DNA from: Sipunculus nudus
Taxonomy: Eukaryota > Annelida > Sipuncula > Golfingiida > Sipunculidae
Direction of reading: 5' to 3'
Assembly: GCA_026874595.1 (NCBI GenBank)
Contig: CM049308.1
Span: forward strand, 18,970,001-19,034,000
DNA: 64,000 nucleotides
The notes under the pieces are model-generated. The model was not told where the DNA came from and ran no database searches. It was given only the letters and a program-made list of their open reading frames with translations. Position numbers and translations under genes: made by a program. The first letter of the stretch is position 1; each line of letters starts with the position of its first letter. This document shows, in pieces, positions 1 through 10,320 of this stretch.

Positions 1-700
1 ATTATTCATTTTGTATTTGAAATTTAGTAAAATAAGTCAGTCCTGTCTTACTTAAATATATTTCCTAAGGCCTTTTTGCACTGTGTAATTATTTTTACAT
101 TTGAACTGTTTTCAAGTTTTACTATTATTGGACAGGTTACTTAATACCTGTTGCCAACTTAAGATTCTATTTCTACAACATATTTATTAGACTTAAACGT
201 AGAATAAAAGTAGACATATATGACAGCGTGAATTCAGTAAAAGGAACACTGCTTTAAACATTAATTACATTTCCCGTGATCCCAAAAGTTAAAATACATT
301 ACTCTATTCTGCGATGGATAAAGTGTTTTATATTTATCAGATATAAACTTCATCGCTGCGATTGTTGGTTTATATAAAAGCACTCCCTTCAAATTGAGTA
401 GAAATGGGAGAGATTTAACACAACAAATAGACACGGTGAGGCTATAAATCAACTGCTTTTCAAAATATAGTAAAATAACTTAGAAAATTGACCTAGACAT
501 ACAAATTGTCCCCCGCCATACGTTAAATATAGGAAAGTGTGGCATCGTTAATGGGGCGGGAGAGACGGACGGACAGACGCGGACAATTTTAGAAGTCCTC
601 CCTCCTTTCGACGGGGGACTAAATATATTACGTGCTACACTGAATGTTATATAAGATATAAAACATAGGACATTATGGACACTGGATAAAAAATAGAAGG
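1..700. repeat. Duplicated flank of gene copy A (block 1)
   Basis: This AT-rich stretch lies downstream of gene copy A, which is on the minus strand. It aligns by eye over most of its length with 7829-8400, starting at a shared TATTCATTTTGTATTTGAAAT string and including the GACACGG...AATCAACTGCTTTTCAAAATATAG segment. It is therefore part of a segmental duplication. No protein-coding potential of its own was seen. Confidence 0.8.
487..622. mobile_element. Small GC-richer insertion in block 1
   Basis: Relative to the matching position in block 2 (near 8312-8320) this copy carries about 135 extra bases. The segment is GC-richer than its surroundings. Its ends show short inverted GTCCCCCG-type strings (near 508 and 612), so it looks like a short non-autonomous insertion. 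The boundaries are approximate and the family is not identified. Confidence 0.4.
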
Positions 701-741
701 CAAATGTTTGGTGCAAGTAAAGCTAGATCTAGAGGATGTGT

Positions 742-757
742 GGTTCTGATAAGAACC
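742..757 (-). terminator. Histone-type 3' stem-loop, copy A
   Basis: Read on the minus strand this is GGTTCTTATCAGAACC: a perfect 6-bp stem with a 4-nt loop, followed by ACACA. Copies B and C have the same stem with loops TGTC and CGTC. The shape matches the metazoan histone mRNA stem-loop (6-bp stem, 4-nt loop, then ACC or ACA). In this copy the coding sequence before it is damaged and about 90 bp upstream of the hairpin are missing. Confidence 0.55.
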
Positions 758-801
758 ATTAGTGGTACAAAAGTAGCAGCTTGCTGACTTGCACAGTGCT
801 G

Positions 802-1011
802 TTAAACTGACCACACTCCTTGGTACACCTGTAGCTGCATCTTGAGGCCACGCATCACACACTTGTTTCCATGGTTTTGAGCTCGCTTGTAACGTCCGCG
901 AAGGTCATTGACCCTTCCACACATCACCTCTATCTGGTCACATGACCTGTTGAGCTTGTTTTCCAGTATGTGGAGCTGTGAGCGGGGACACTTTCTGGTG
1001 ATAGACTTCAT
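802..1011 (-). pseudogene. Copy A of small basic protein gene, truncated
   Basis: The ATG at 1011 opens a frame closely matching copies B and C (MKSITRKCPRSQLH..., then CDQIEV, GRVNDLR, YKRAQNHGNKCVMR). It stops after 69 codons because the TAC tyrosine codon of the other copies is TAA here. The downstream reading continues recognisably (QHCASQQAA). It then runs into a deletion of about 90 bp relative to copies B and C that removes the original C-terminus and stop. The core promoter and 3' hairpin remain. This is probably a recently inactivated member of the family, although a 69-residue product is possible. Confidence 0.75.
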
Positions 1012-1041
1012 TTCTGTACTACTCTTGTGTGAGCCTGACGA

Positions 1042-1080
1042 GAAAACTGAAGTTGAGCCGTGATGCTGCAGGTTTTATCT
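1042..1080 (-). promoter_or_regulatory. Core promoter of copy A (TATA + initiator)
   Basis: On the minus strand GATAAAACC (1071-1079) is a TATA-like box. TCAGTTTTC (1042-1050) is an initiator-like element 29 bp downstream. The arrangement is the same in copies B and C. The predicted leader to the ATG is about 36 nt. Confidence 0.6.
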
Positions 1081-1987
1081 CTGCAGTACCCGTTGACAGA
1101 GAAATGAGCAGTTCTCCCAACTCGACACCGTAAAGTGAGCAGTTCTTACTGAGCAGTTGAAGTAACGCTTCACTGGATTTTGCTTCCTGTTGGAATTAGG
1201 TAATTGTAATAGGGAATACAGATTGTCAATTATTGACACGCCTTATTATTAACAATACAGACAAACGTAGTATATATGAAGAAAGATAGTTCAAAATTGA
1301 TCATAAAAAGAATTATACAGGAGAATTAGCGTGGTTCCTGTGAAATCTATTGTTACTCTGTATTTTATAATAACGATATTGTTGATTCTTGACAAAAAGA
1401 TACCAATGATTGATTTGATTTATTTTTCAAAGTAAATTGTCAGGTTCGTGTGTAGCTGTATGGATTTTCAACTTGTTACTGGACTATTAGAACTCACATT
1501 TACACACACACACACATGCGCGTGCACACTTATATACACACACTTGGGCTGGGTATCGCTGTGCCTGTTCAGGTACAATACGTATTACATACACTTTATT
1601 CGATACCCGATACGTATTGACAATACGATCTATTTTTTCTTTGTATGGCATTTTCTGAATAATAGCTCCGAGGACACAATGCTTCTTATTTGTTATAAAC
1701 ACCATATCTATCATGCTCTGCATTTATGCTGGATATTAATTAATATGAAAATAAGTTAAAATTATTATAAAAAAGTTAATAAAAACAACTGATTAAAAAA
1801 TCTTTATTTTGTATATCACGTCATTCCAAGCAGGTATATCTTGTTTAAGCACTTGTCTTGTTGAAACCTTAACTGCAAAATAACTTGTAAAAAGTGGCTA
1901 CGCCTGATAGTTTAAGTTATACTTGTATCCATTTTTGTTAAGAGTCGTTTTTTCTTCGATACCATCAATACACTATGCAAAGCGTAT
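1081..1987. repeat. Duplicated upstream region of copy A
   Basis: No gene seen. This segment aligns with 11400-12345, upstream of copy C. The shared landmarks are the GAGCAGTTCTCCC...CTCGACACCGTAAAGTGAG segment, the GGTATCG...CGATACCCGATA segment near 1550-1610, and the CACTATGCAAAGCGTAT string that ends at 1987. It includes a short CA run at 1501-1516. Confidence 0.75.
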
Positions 1988-2765
1988 AGTATATAAGTCC
2001 TATAGAGGACCCGGCAAAGCTACGGCCGTGCCCCTTATAGTTCCGGGGTGATCCGGGGTTTAAACCGTAGCGCTGCCGGAATGGTCCGGGAGGGCGAGCC
2101 GGCAGTTTTTGACATCCAAAAACTGCCGGGGCGATTCGTGGTGATCCGGGGCGGAATGTAATCCGTGGTGATCCGGGGCTCATCCGTAGTTCTGACGGGT
2201 CAATGCCGTGGGTGTCCGTGCCACTGCCGTTGAAGTCCGAGGCACTGCCATGACAGTCCTTGGAGGTCCTTAACGTTGAAAATAACCCGAACTACCCCGG
2301 CAGATCGACGAACCAACACGGCAGAGCCGCTGACTTCCACGACAGTGCCCCGTCGGAGCTACGTATCGACCCGAACTAGCGCGGCAAACAAAAACAGCAA
2401 TCCGTTGCGCATCCGTGTTGAGACGTAGCTCTGCCGAGATAAACAGGGGCTCTGCCGGGACGATTCGGGGCTCTGCCGAGACGGTCCGGGGTAATCCGGG
2501 GTGCTGCCGTGATGGTCCGGGGCTATCCGTGGCTGGGCCGGAGTTATTCCAGTGCATCCGGGGTGCTGCCGTGATGGTCCTTGGCGCTGCAGGGACGATC
2601 TGGGGGTCTACAGTAGTGCTGCTGTGTGAAATTGCGATTTCTGCCCATTTCTGCCAAAAAAAAACACCCCGGATCACTACGGACCACCCCGGACAGTATC
2701 CTGGGTGATCGGTGGTTATCCTTGCCTATCCGTATAGTACTGCCTGCTTCAGTGGGACTGTAGCT
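1988..2765. mobile_element. GC-rich insertion made of degenerate short repeats
   Basis: Copy C reads AAAGCGTATCGGTAACC without interruption near 12340. Here the same sequence is split between 1987 and 2766 by about 778 bp. The insert is clearly GC-richer than its flanks and built of degenerate units such as GCTGCCGTGATGGTCCGGGG and GTGATCCGGGG. The right part carries the same words in inverse orientation (ACCCCGGATCAC near 2665). TAT is found at both junctions. Several overlapping open frames exist only because stop codons are rare in this composition. I take it as a non-autonomous repeat of unknown family. Confidence 0.6.
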
Positions 2766-4395
2766 TATCGGTAACCGTACCGACGTTGTGTATCGAAGCG
2801 TATGCATATATTTGTATACTGATACAGACCTAACACACACATACACACACGAAAACATTACAGTGCATTGGTTTAGTACTCAAGACGGTTCCAGGAGGGT
2901 GTATAAACAATGTTTTACTTATTCCTTAAATGAAACTACACGGTTGCTAGAGAAACTCTGGTCATTTAGATAATCTGAAGCTAAAAGGGTTCACTGCGAT
3001 GTATTAATTTAAGAATTTTCCCTTGTGGTGGATTTTTTAAGATTAAGGAAATTATTGATTTCATGTACTTTATTTTTAAATCGATATTTCTTGGCCACTA
3101 AGCACTCAAAGCATTCCATTTTCAACACGCGGAATTGTTAACAGATCTCTAAAAGCCATTTTTTTAAATAGAATTTTATCACAGAAAATTTCGAAACAGA
3201 ATATTATTTACGTATGTTCAAAATAAAGCCGGTTGGACAGGCGAGTGGAAAAACGCTCGACAGTCTCCGCTGGCGACCAGAGTTCGAATCCCCAAGTGGC
3301 CATGAGGATTGGTTAGGTGCCTCTAACAGGTATGCTCAAATTAACGACTATTATATAGTGAAATATAGCTAATAACAAACATACTTTGAATTCTTGACAA
3401 TATCCACATGATAAAAAAATATGTACATGTCTGGGTTGAATAGCATTTATATGTAAAATAAAAAGGAAATACAAAAAAGGAAAAACATTTCTTAAACAGA
3501 CTTGAGAGATAGTTTCTTAAATAGAAACCATAAAATTTTAACTTAAGTAAAAGATGCTTGTATGAAATGCAGTTTTAATGGCCAGTCAACGTCAGTGAGG
3601 CAAAACGTATCTCCGCCATGTGCAAGTCTATAAACTCTATAGTTTGCCGATGAGGGCGCGGTTAATGTGAAAACGTTTCTCCGGCTTATGCTTGTAAGAT
3701 ACAGGTCTAATACCACCTTTTAACGATAAACGGGTAAATTGCGTTCATTAGTAACTGATCTATAACCGTTACTAATAATTAAAGATAGTGACTTTTTTGT
3801 TTTACTTTTAATACATCTGTTTGTAGACAATAATAAATCCAACCACTTAACAATTTGAAATCCTAGCCAAAAACAGCAGGCCGTATACACTGGACACACC
3901 AGTTTCTTGTTGTATTGTAGCTACAGCGTATGGTTCGATACTCAGACAGTCTTTGCTTATCCTCTCAACCGAGCATTATGGCACATTGGTCATTTTCTTA
4001 TTTGTAAAACTGATTTATAAATTTATAAATACTTCATGGATTAAAAATTACTGAGTGTGTAATTGGTTAAGGGAGTGCAGAGATTTATTAATTTACAAAA
4101 CAAAATACGGAATATTTAAGTCACCCACACACTCATAAAGTTATATCTTTTTCAATCGACTACTAAGACCCTCAAACTGCATCCTGAAGATGTAGAAAAA
4201 TTAAAATGATAACATAATAGCATCAAATTTATTTTACACGAAGTGATAAAGGTACATTCCTTTTAATAGGGAAGAGCCGCTTATTTTATTTTTCATTTTT
4301 TTATGGGGGTCGTTTTTCAGTTAATTAGCACTGAGTCGGCAGTAATGATGCTATTTCTTCAAAGAAATCTCTGCATGTGTTAATAATCAATTTTT
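2766..4395. repeat. Duplicated block 1, distal part
   Basis: No gene. It aligns with 12345-14845 minus the insertion at 13,330-14,275. Shared landmarks are GATACAGACCTAACACACACATACAC, the tRNA-like segment, CAGTGAGGCAAAACGTATCTC, GATAAACGGGTAAAT and GAGCATTATGGCACATTGGTCATTTTCT. Confidence 0.8.
3226..3312 (+). repeat. tRNA-derived SINE-like segment, block 1
   Basis: A B-box-like GAGTTCGAATCC (about 3279-3290) follows an A-box-like GGACAGGCGAGTGG. The whole 87-bp segment recurs at 12773-12860, inside the duplicated block. It does not fold into an obvious intact tRNA, so I call a tRNA-related repeat and not a tRNA gene. Confidence 0.5.
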
Positions 4396-5130
4396 AGCTC
4401 AGCTGATTAAAAAGTCATCTGAGCTATAGCGATCACTCTTTGTCCTTCGCCCGTCTGTACATTTGTCCGTTTGTCTGTCCGTCCGTTTGGGCACAAATCG
4501 TAACCGTTGGACCGGGAAACTTACAAAAGCTTCAAAATCTGAATTACTAATACATTGATTACCATGATTCTTTCGACGCATATTTATCATTGAGTGTTTC
4601 ATCATTTCATGAAGACTGGTGGTGCCACCTGTATTTTTTTCTAATTTTTACGCATTTCCCCCCTATTTTAAATACCTTCAGATGAAGCAGTTCGTCCGTT
4701 AAGAGGGCACAAATCGGAACCGTTACATCTAGAAACGTCTAACTGTACATATAGGGAGTTCAAAGGCATATCTCCTCGGAAACCTGAAGTAAGGTAATGG
4801 TGACCTATATTTTGTTAAATATTGGCTGAAAACATGATCTTGAGCACCCATTCAGTCAGACGGGGCACTAATTGTATCCGCTAGCCTAGAATCTTCTAGC
4901 GAGACATTCAGGCAGGTCCTGGGTAAATCTGCAGGGAAACCTGAAATTTGGTCATGGTGACCAATATTCTGTGAATTATGAGCAAAGAGCATTATTTTAG
5001 AACCATGAAAATCAAATGGGCCCAAATTGTATCTGCAAGTCCTAGAATGCTACAGTGCAATATACAGGGAAGTCTTGGGCAATTTTCATGGAAACCTGAA
5101 ATTCATTTTCATTCATTTTTGCATACGGAT
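4396..5130 (+). repeat. AGCTCAGCTGA / GTCCGTC dispersed repeat, copy 1
   Basis: It begins AGCTCAGCTGATTAAAAAGT. It continues into a CCGTCTG/GTCCGT-rich stretch and then into units with GGCACAAATCGTAACCGTTGGA and GGAAACCTGAA...GTGACCTATATT. The same order of words occurs at 14,846-15,490 and 49,454-49,720. It is a dispersed non-coding repeat of the type abundant in mollusc genomes. Confidence 0.65.
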
Positions 5131-5880
5131 TGCTCAAATGCACCAATTCAATAATTTCATAATTCGCAACTTGTATGAAGGAAGATCTTTATAGAAGAGC
5201 CTTCCAACACTACACAATCGATGATGCTTTACGAGGGAAGTTGACAGACAAAATACACTATTTATTATTTTTAACAGACTTTCTTTGTACAGGAGTAACT
5301 CAGAGTCACCGGGTACTGTCTCGATGTACTGGAACACCACCGATTATTCCTGGAGAAACACAGACTGGTATCTGGCATCCCCAGTGACCAATGTCTGATC
5401 TGCGTGGTCACTCAACACCCACAAAACAAAATACAGACGCTGAATGCCCTTGCCCAAGGGCTTCACTCTCAGACACTGGCGGTATGTTCACCTCCCCGAC
5501 GACCAGAGATTTGACCGACCACTTGAGAGTGACAGGAATAGTCATATAAAAAATACGAAAAACAAATCTCGATGAGAAAGACAGTTGCCTTATTTTTTTA
5601 ACTCTGAAAGGTATCCTGCAGTATGTATCAAACTATTCACTTGACACGTCAGTCAACTCCTGAGGACATTGTATGTGCCAAATGGATTTCATAACAATCT
5701 ATATAATTGAAAAATTCCCTGCATGATAAATACATGCTGGGTTTTTCATCGCTTTGCAATAATAACTATTTTTATCGTATTTGTGATGACTTAGGACTAG
5801 AACAGTCGTCCGCCCTGCTTAAGATAAATAACACGGTGGTTAGATATACGTAAAATTTAGTAAAAAGATCTTAAATGTTT
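5131..5880. other. No gene seen
   Basis: There are short open frames on both strands, the longest about 70 codons. None has recognisable motifs or splice context. I see no clear repeat. Confidence 0.5.
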
Positions 5881-5947
5881 CTTATTTGTAACTTACCACG
5901 TCTTGTTGCGGGCTACCTTCTTTAAACCTCAGTGGAAAAGCATAAAT

Positions 5948-5997
5948 TCCAGCTTGTGAAGCTGTGAGTGGGGACACTTTCTGATGATAGCCTCCAT
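5948..5997 (-). pseudogene. 5' fragment of the gene family (relic D)
   Basis: The ATG at 5997 starts MEAIIRKCPHSQLHKLE. The match to copies B and C then stops abruptly and unrelated sequence (FMLFH, stop) follows. The same breakpoint occurs at 15,579-15,628, so relics D and E derive from one truncated ancestor that was later duplicated. The promoter remains intact just upstream. Confidence 0.7.
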
Positions 5998-6027
5998 TTC
6001 TGTACTACTCTTGTGTGACCCTGTCGA

Positions 6028-6065
6028 GAAAACTGAAGTTGAGACGTGATGCTGCAGGTTTTATC
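6028..6065 (-). promoter_or_regulatory. Core promoter of relic D
   Basis: The TATA-like GATAAAACC (6057-6065) and the TCAGTTTTC initiator are spaced 29 bp apart, as in copies A to C. The promoter has outlived the coding region here. Confidence 0.55.
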
Positions 6066-6640
6066 CCTGCTGTATCCATATGACCGATCATCAGTGACGT
6101 GAGTTTCAATATGAGGATTGTCAGTGAGTAGTTCTCTCCTGGGCTGCATCCTCCTATACTGAGTACCACAGAGTGAGCAGTTATTACTGAGCAGTTCTCG
6201 TCATGCTTGACTGACTTTGTATGTTACCCATGAGAGATCATCAGGTACTGTGTGATTATGGAACGTCCGCTTGAGCAATTTAATACCTCATTATCTCCGC
6301 CTTGGTGGTTTGTCTGTCACTGAACTAGATTTCCCAAAAACAAAAATAATGAACTAATTTCCAGGAAACTTTTTGGCGCAGGCGAAGGAGGGGTGGAGAG
6401 GTGGCTTTGACTCACAAGGACTCCATTATTTTCATACGGATCCGGATTAAAGGGCGGCTCGAGCAGCAAAGGTTTGCCTGGGTGGATGGAGTGAGTAGTC
6501 CTCCCCTAAATACTGAGAACCACATAGTAAGCAATTATTAGTTAGCATTACTCTCATGCCTAACTTATTATATGTATTCAGCATGAGAGATCGTCAACTG
6601 CAGTATGTTTACGGAGCTGATGAAGAAAGTTAAGATGCAT
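6066..6640. repeat. Upstream region of the gene family, two diverged copies
   Basis: 6066-6330 aligns with the region upstream of copy B (8863-9100): GACTGACTTTG, GAGTTTCAATRTGA and GTGAGTAGTTCTC. A second, more diverged copy lies at about 6,500-6,620 (AGTAGTCCTCCCCTAAATACTGAG, GAGAGATCGTCA). No gene. Confidence 0.55.
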
Positions 6641-7210
6641 TTTCAAATCATTCCAGTAAGGATTCCAGACAGAGCCAAATCGTGTGCATTGTAGTCTGGC
6701 ACGACCTTCCCATTAAGCCTGCAGAGCGTTCATCCTTGGTGGGGCCCACAGTGACTAATCTCACCGCATCAAACAAATATCCGGCCGCAAAACAAGGTCA
6801 AGAATGAAACAAAATTTATTAAAAATATTTGTAATATGAATATAAATATATGGGTTCTTGATTAAAGTTATTAGAATTTTGTACAGGTAATACAATTTGA
6901 CGTTACAGGTTGTAGTATTAGCATACGGAATGACTTTTACCGTAAACTTTTATTGGTGTAAAAGCCCAATCAACTAGAGCCACAGCGCATAAAACACAGC
7001 GCATAGGACTCAGTGCACCGCCTGGGCTAAAACACCTTTCAATCAGGAGATACCCTGACTGACTTGACCCCACAAATGTAATACATGTTCCCGCTGGCTG
7101 AAACCTTGTTTGGAATCTGTCGCGCATGCGCAAATCCGGACCTCCTGTCACACGATATTGTAAACAGACACACGTGGACTGTATTAACTAAAACGCAAAC
7201 CATTATAAGG
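6641..7210. other. No gene; NRF1-like palindrome present
   Basis: No coding signal. 7121-7140 holds CGCGCATGCGCAAATCCGGA, an NRF1-type palindrome next to an ETS-type CCGGA core. About 7140-7320 resembles 41,990-42,140 (GTAAACAGACACACGTGGACTGT), so part of this is dispersed repeat. Confidence 0.4.
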
Positions 7211-7435
7211 TATTAAACAGCCCAAAGGGAGATCCTAAGACCGTGTCCTGGGATGTTTTTTTTTTTACCCCTGGAAACTTTTGTATACAGCAAAAGTGAA
7301 CTGATAGTGAGAAATAATAGGCATGATAATGCTACTGATTGTTTCCCTTTAAGCGCGATACTGAATGTTACATATGATAGTTCATGAAGATAGCAAAATA
7401 TAACCACTGGATAAAAACAGAAAGACAGGTACAAG

Positions 7436-7535
7436 TGTACGGTGAAAGGAAAGCTAGATCTGGAGGATGTGTAGTTCTGACAAGAACAATTGGTGGTACA
7501 AGACCAAGACAATCAGTCCTCCATCCCGGCTGTTT
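7436..7535 (-). pseudogene. 3' fragment of the gene family (relic)
   Basis: On the minus strand this matches the last codons and 3' end of copies B and C (CCGGGATGGAGGACTGATT, then ACCACCAAT). It includes a damaged hairpin at 7473-7488, TGTTCTTGTCAGAACT, in which the outer stem pair is lost. The coding part upstream is absent and replaced by the AT-rich array at 7560-7790. Confidence 0.6.
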
Positions 7536-7559
7536 AAATTCCCCATGGAGGGAAAGATT

Positions 7560-7682
7560 TTAATTTTCATTATATAGATTAATTATAATAATAATTTTTA
7601 TAAGACTATAACTACTACTACTATTAAAACTAATAATTATAATTATTATGAAAATAATTATAATAACAATTATAATAATGAT

Positions 7683-7725
<43 letters not shown>

Positions 7726-7790
7726 ATAATAATATTATTAATAATAGTAATAATTAAAAAAAACAATCATCATCATCATCATTATTACTA
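7560..7790. repeat. AAT/TAA-rich simple repeat
   Basis: Nearly pure A/T with long (AAT)n runs at about 7680-7740, followed by a (CAT)n run near 7767-7780. The runs of isoleucine seen on translation are an artefact of this composition. Confidence 0.9.
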
Positions 7791-7828
7791 TTTTGTTTCC
7801 GTTATGTGACTTAATTGTATCAGTTTTG

Positions 7829-8430
7829 ATTATTCATTTTGTATTTGAAATTCAGTATATTAATTTAGTCCGGTCTTAGTTAAATATTTTTACTTAGGCC
7901 CTTTTCCATTGAGTAATTGTTTTTACATTTGAATTGTTTTCAAATTTAACAAAGATAATACTATTATTACACAGTTATAACTTAGTACCTGTCCCCTACT
8001 AAAGATTCTAATCAAACATCATATTTATTATACTTAAAGGTAGAATAAAATGTAGACATATATGATAGCATGAATTCTGTAAAGCGAACGCTGCTTTGAA
8101 CACTAATTACATTTCCCGTGATCCTCAGAGTTAAAATACGCTGCTAATTCTGCGATGGTGTTTTAAATTATCAGAAATACACTTCATCGCTGTGATTGTT
8201 GGTCTATATAAAAGATCTCCCATCAAACAGAGTAAAAACGAGAGAGGTTTAACACAACAAATAGACACGGCGAGGGCATCAATCAACTGCTTTTCAAAAT
8301 ATAGTACAAAAATTTAGAAATATATTTCGTCCGACACTGAATTTTATATATGTATAACAATATAGGACATTATGGACACTTCATCAATACAGAAAGGTCA
8401 AATGTTTGGTGAAAGAAAAGCTAGATCTAG
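7829..8430. repeat. Duplicated flank of gene copy B (block 2)
   Basis: This aligns with 1-700 apart from the insertion at 487-622. It lies just downstream of gene copy B. No AATAAA or ATTAAA on the gene strand was found from 8240 to 8440. Confidence 0.8.
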
Positions 8431-8439
8431 AGGATGTGT

Positions 8440-8455
8440 GGTTCTGACAAGAACC
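8440..8455 (-). terminator. Histone-type 3' stem-loop, copy B
   Basis: The minus strand reads CCAAT, then GGTTCTTGTCAGAACC, then ACACATCC. The 6-bp stem is perfect, the loop has four bases, and the hairpin begins 24 nt after the TGA stop codon (8480-8482). Both the shape and the distance are those of histone mRNA stem-loops. A purine-rich histone downstream element is not evident on the sense strand, so the processing signal is only partly canonical. A CTAGATCTAG palindrome follows (8421-8430). Confidence 0.55.
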
Positions 8456-8479
8456 ATTGGTGGTACAAGACCAATACAA

Positions 8480-8794
8480 TCAGTCCTCCATCCTGGCTGG
8501 TGAGGACTCACCACCTACATGACTAGCAGCCATCTTGTGCTCCAACAGCATCAGAGCAGCAGCTTGCTGACTGGCACAGTGCTGGTACACTGACCACACT
8601 TCTTGATACACCTGTATCTGCATCTTGAGGCTGCGCATCACACACTTGTTTCCATGGATTTGAGCTCGCTTGTAACGTCTGCGAAGGTCATTGACCCTTC
8701 CACACAGCACCTCTATCTGGTCACATGACCTGCTGAGCTTGTTTTCCAGCTTGTGAAGCTGTGAGCGGGGACACTTTCTGATGACAGACTTCAT
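8480..8794 (-). CDS. Small basic helical protein, family copy B (intact)
   Basis: This is an intronless 104-codon gene that I do not recognise. It starts at the ATG at 8794. The upstream in-frame codons contain no ATG, and the same ATG is used by copies A and C and by the relics. The protein begins MKSVIRKCPRSQLHKLE and contains RRRYKRAQ at about residues 39-46. It ends SPARMED. By eye it has about 18 K/R against 9 D/E, five cysteines, no signal peptide and no membrane segment, and long stretches compatible with amphipathic helix (residues 10-50 and 58-90). It differs from copy C at only a handful of residues over the full length, with most changes conservative, which argues for a functional product. 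TATA promoter, very short leader and 3' hairpin resemble a replication-dependent histone gene, but no histone fold is apparent. A nuclear or cell-cycle-linked role is only an inference. Confidence 0.75.
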   Translation of the reverse strand: MKSVIRKCPRSQLHKLENKLSRSCDQIEVLCGRVNDLRRRYKRAQIHGNKCVMRSLKMQIQVYQEVWSVYQHCASQQAAALMLLEHKMAASHVGGESSPARMED

Positions 8795-8823
8795 TTCTGT
8801 ACTACTCTTGTGTGAGACTGACG

Positions 8824-8862
8824 AGAAAACTGAAGTTGAGACGTGATGCTGCAGGTTTTATC
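8824..8862 (-). promoter_or_regulatory. Core promoter of copy B (E-box, TATA, initiator)
   Basis: The minus strand reads CAGCTGGGATAAAACC, then TCAGTTTTC. The TATA-like box is 29 bp upstream of the predicted start (8831), and the leader is 36 nt. A CAGCTG E-box touches the TATA box in this copy only; the other copies have CAGCAG. Confidence 0.65.
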
Positions 8863-9130
8863 CCAGCTGTATCCATATGACAGATCATCAGTGACGTGAG
8901 TTTCAATGTGATGAATGTCAGTGAGTAGTTCTCCCCTGGTCTGCATCCTCCATACTGAGTACCACAGATTGAGCTGTTATAAATGAGCAGGTCTCTTCAT
9001 GCTTGACTGACTTTGGATGTTCCCCGTGAGGAATCATCAGCTACTCCATGATTACGGAAGTTATTGCTTGAGTGACTTTAAAGTTCATTACCTGGCTTTT
9101 TCATCTTCAGTGTTTGTCCGTTTGTTTGTT
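8863..9130. repeat. Conserved upstream region of copy B
   Basis: This shares words with the upstream regions of relic D and of the diverged locus at 17,400-17,570: GACAGATCATCAGTGACGTGA, GTGAGTAGTTCTCCCCTG, ACTGAGTACCACAGA and CATGCTTGACTGACTTTG. It is the likely position of distal control elements. No gene. Confidence 0.6.
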
Positions 9131-10320
9131 TGAATGTTTGTCTCAGAGATCATCACCTACAGTAGATGAGGGATGGCTCTGTTTGAGTGATGTTATGCAT
9201 CATTTATCTCATTATAAATAGGGATGAGAAACATTTACTTAAATCACATATTTGAGGCTCCATTTTATCGTGTGGATAATAAATATATTTTGAACAGAAT
9301 ATTTTACTGTTTCTCCCCAGTGCATAATCTTTCTTAGATAAATGTCAAATTCTGTCTTAGAAATCTAATATCTTTTTTTACCAAATAAACATGAGTGGAC
9401 CATAATTTGGGAGAAATAACCAATTTTATTAAATTTTCGAGTAAGGAAATGACATATTCTTTTTTTATGATTATTATCAAATAACATAAACCATAAGACT
9501 ACTAACAAACAAGAAAGCAGTGAGAGACCGCGTTTATAACTACGCCAACATACTGTATAGTGTCACCAGATCACGATATAGAGGAGGTATGTGTCACGGT
9601 TGTTTAACTCCGCCTAGTCCTGTCCGCTACAATAAGGGCGGCTTCAATAAGGTGACAGCTCTGCATATTAACCCGTTTCATATTTACACTTTAAAATTCA
9701 CTCTCATATCAGCGATTGAAGTTGATTTTTTCTTACCTGTCTCACAACGTTAAAGAATCATTTGAACAAAAAAAATATTATGGCGATCCACACTACCTTA
9801 AAAATGTAATACCCCCCCCCCCCCCCCCCCTGTATAACCCTTTACAAAATTTCGTCCAAATCCGTTTATAACCTTTTGAGTAAAGACACAAACAGACAAA
9901 CCAATCAACCAAGTGACCCACAGAGACAAACTCATAATCACCTCTTGGCGGAAGTAAAAGATTAGTAATGTTTTTTTTTATTGTTGAAAGTTAAAATATA
10001 TTTCTAATAATTATATTTTGAAATCGACAGTACATTTTTCGGTTTTGTCCCAGTTTGTTTAAATTAGATTTATATAGCCCGCTAGACAAAATCAGTGTGT
10101 AAATAATTTAATGTTCAGATTCTCTTAAACACGTACACATTTACGTAATGAGCGGAAAAACTTCATTCCTATCTTTTAGTTTTCTATCTTTTAGTGCAAG
10201 GCGCTCTTAATGGCTCAGATTGTGGCTTTCGGTAGACAGTGAAGAAGGTAACAGGAGGACACAAAGGAAGGATCGACCTTGGACGGACAACTACAACCCA
10301 GTTTAATAGCCATGCCACAA
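9131..10320. other. No gene; poly-C tract and dispersed repeat
   Basis: A 19-base C run lies at 9812-9830. It is followed by AAATTTCGTCCAAATCCGTTTATAACC... and CACCTCTTGGCGGAAGTAA (to about 9955), a motif order common in invertebrate dispersed repeats. The open frame near 9520-9753 shows no recognisable domain. Confidence 0.5.

Noticed and set aside
2270-2708. Proline/arginine-rich frames on both strands (up to 135 codons)
   Set aside because: They lie inside the GC-rich insertion, whose composition lacks stop codons; no domain and no splice context.
3226-3312. tRNA gene
   Set aside because: A B box is present, but no acceptor stem or anticodon arm pairs convincingly, and the segment is duplicated with its block.
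7560-7766. Isoleucine-rich open frame
   Set aside because: Direct translation of an (AAT)n/(TAA)n simple repeat.
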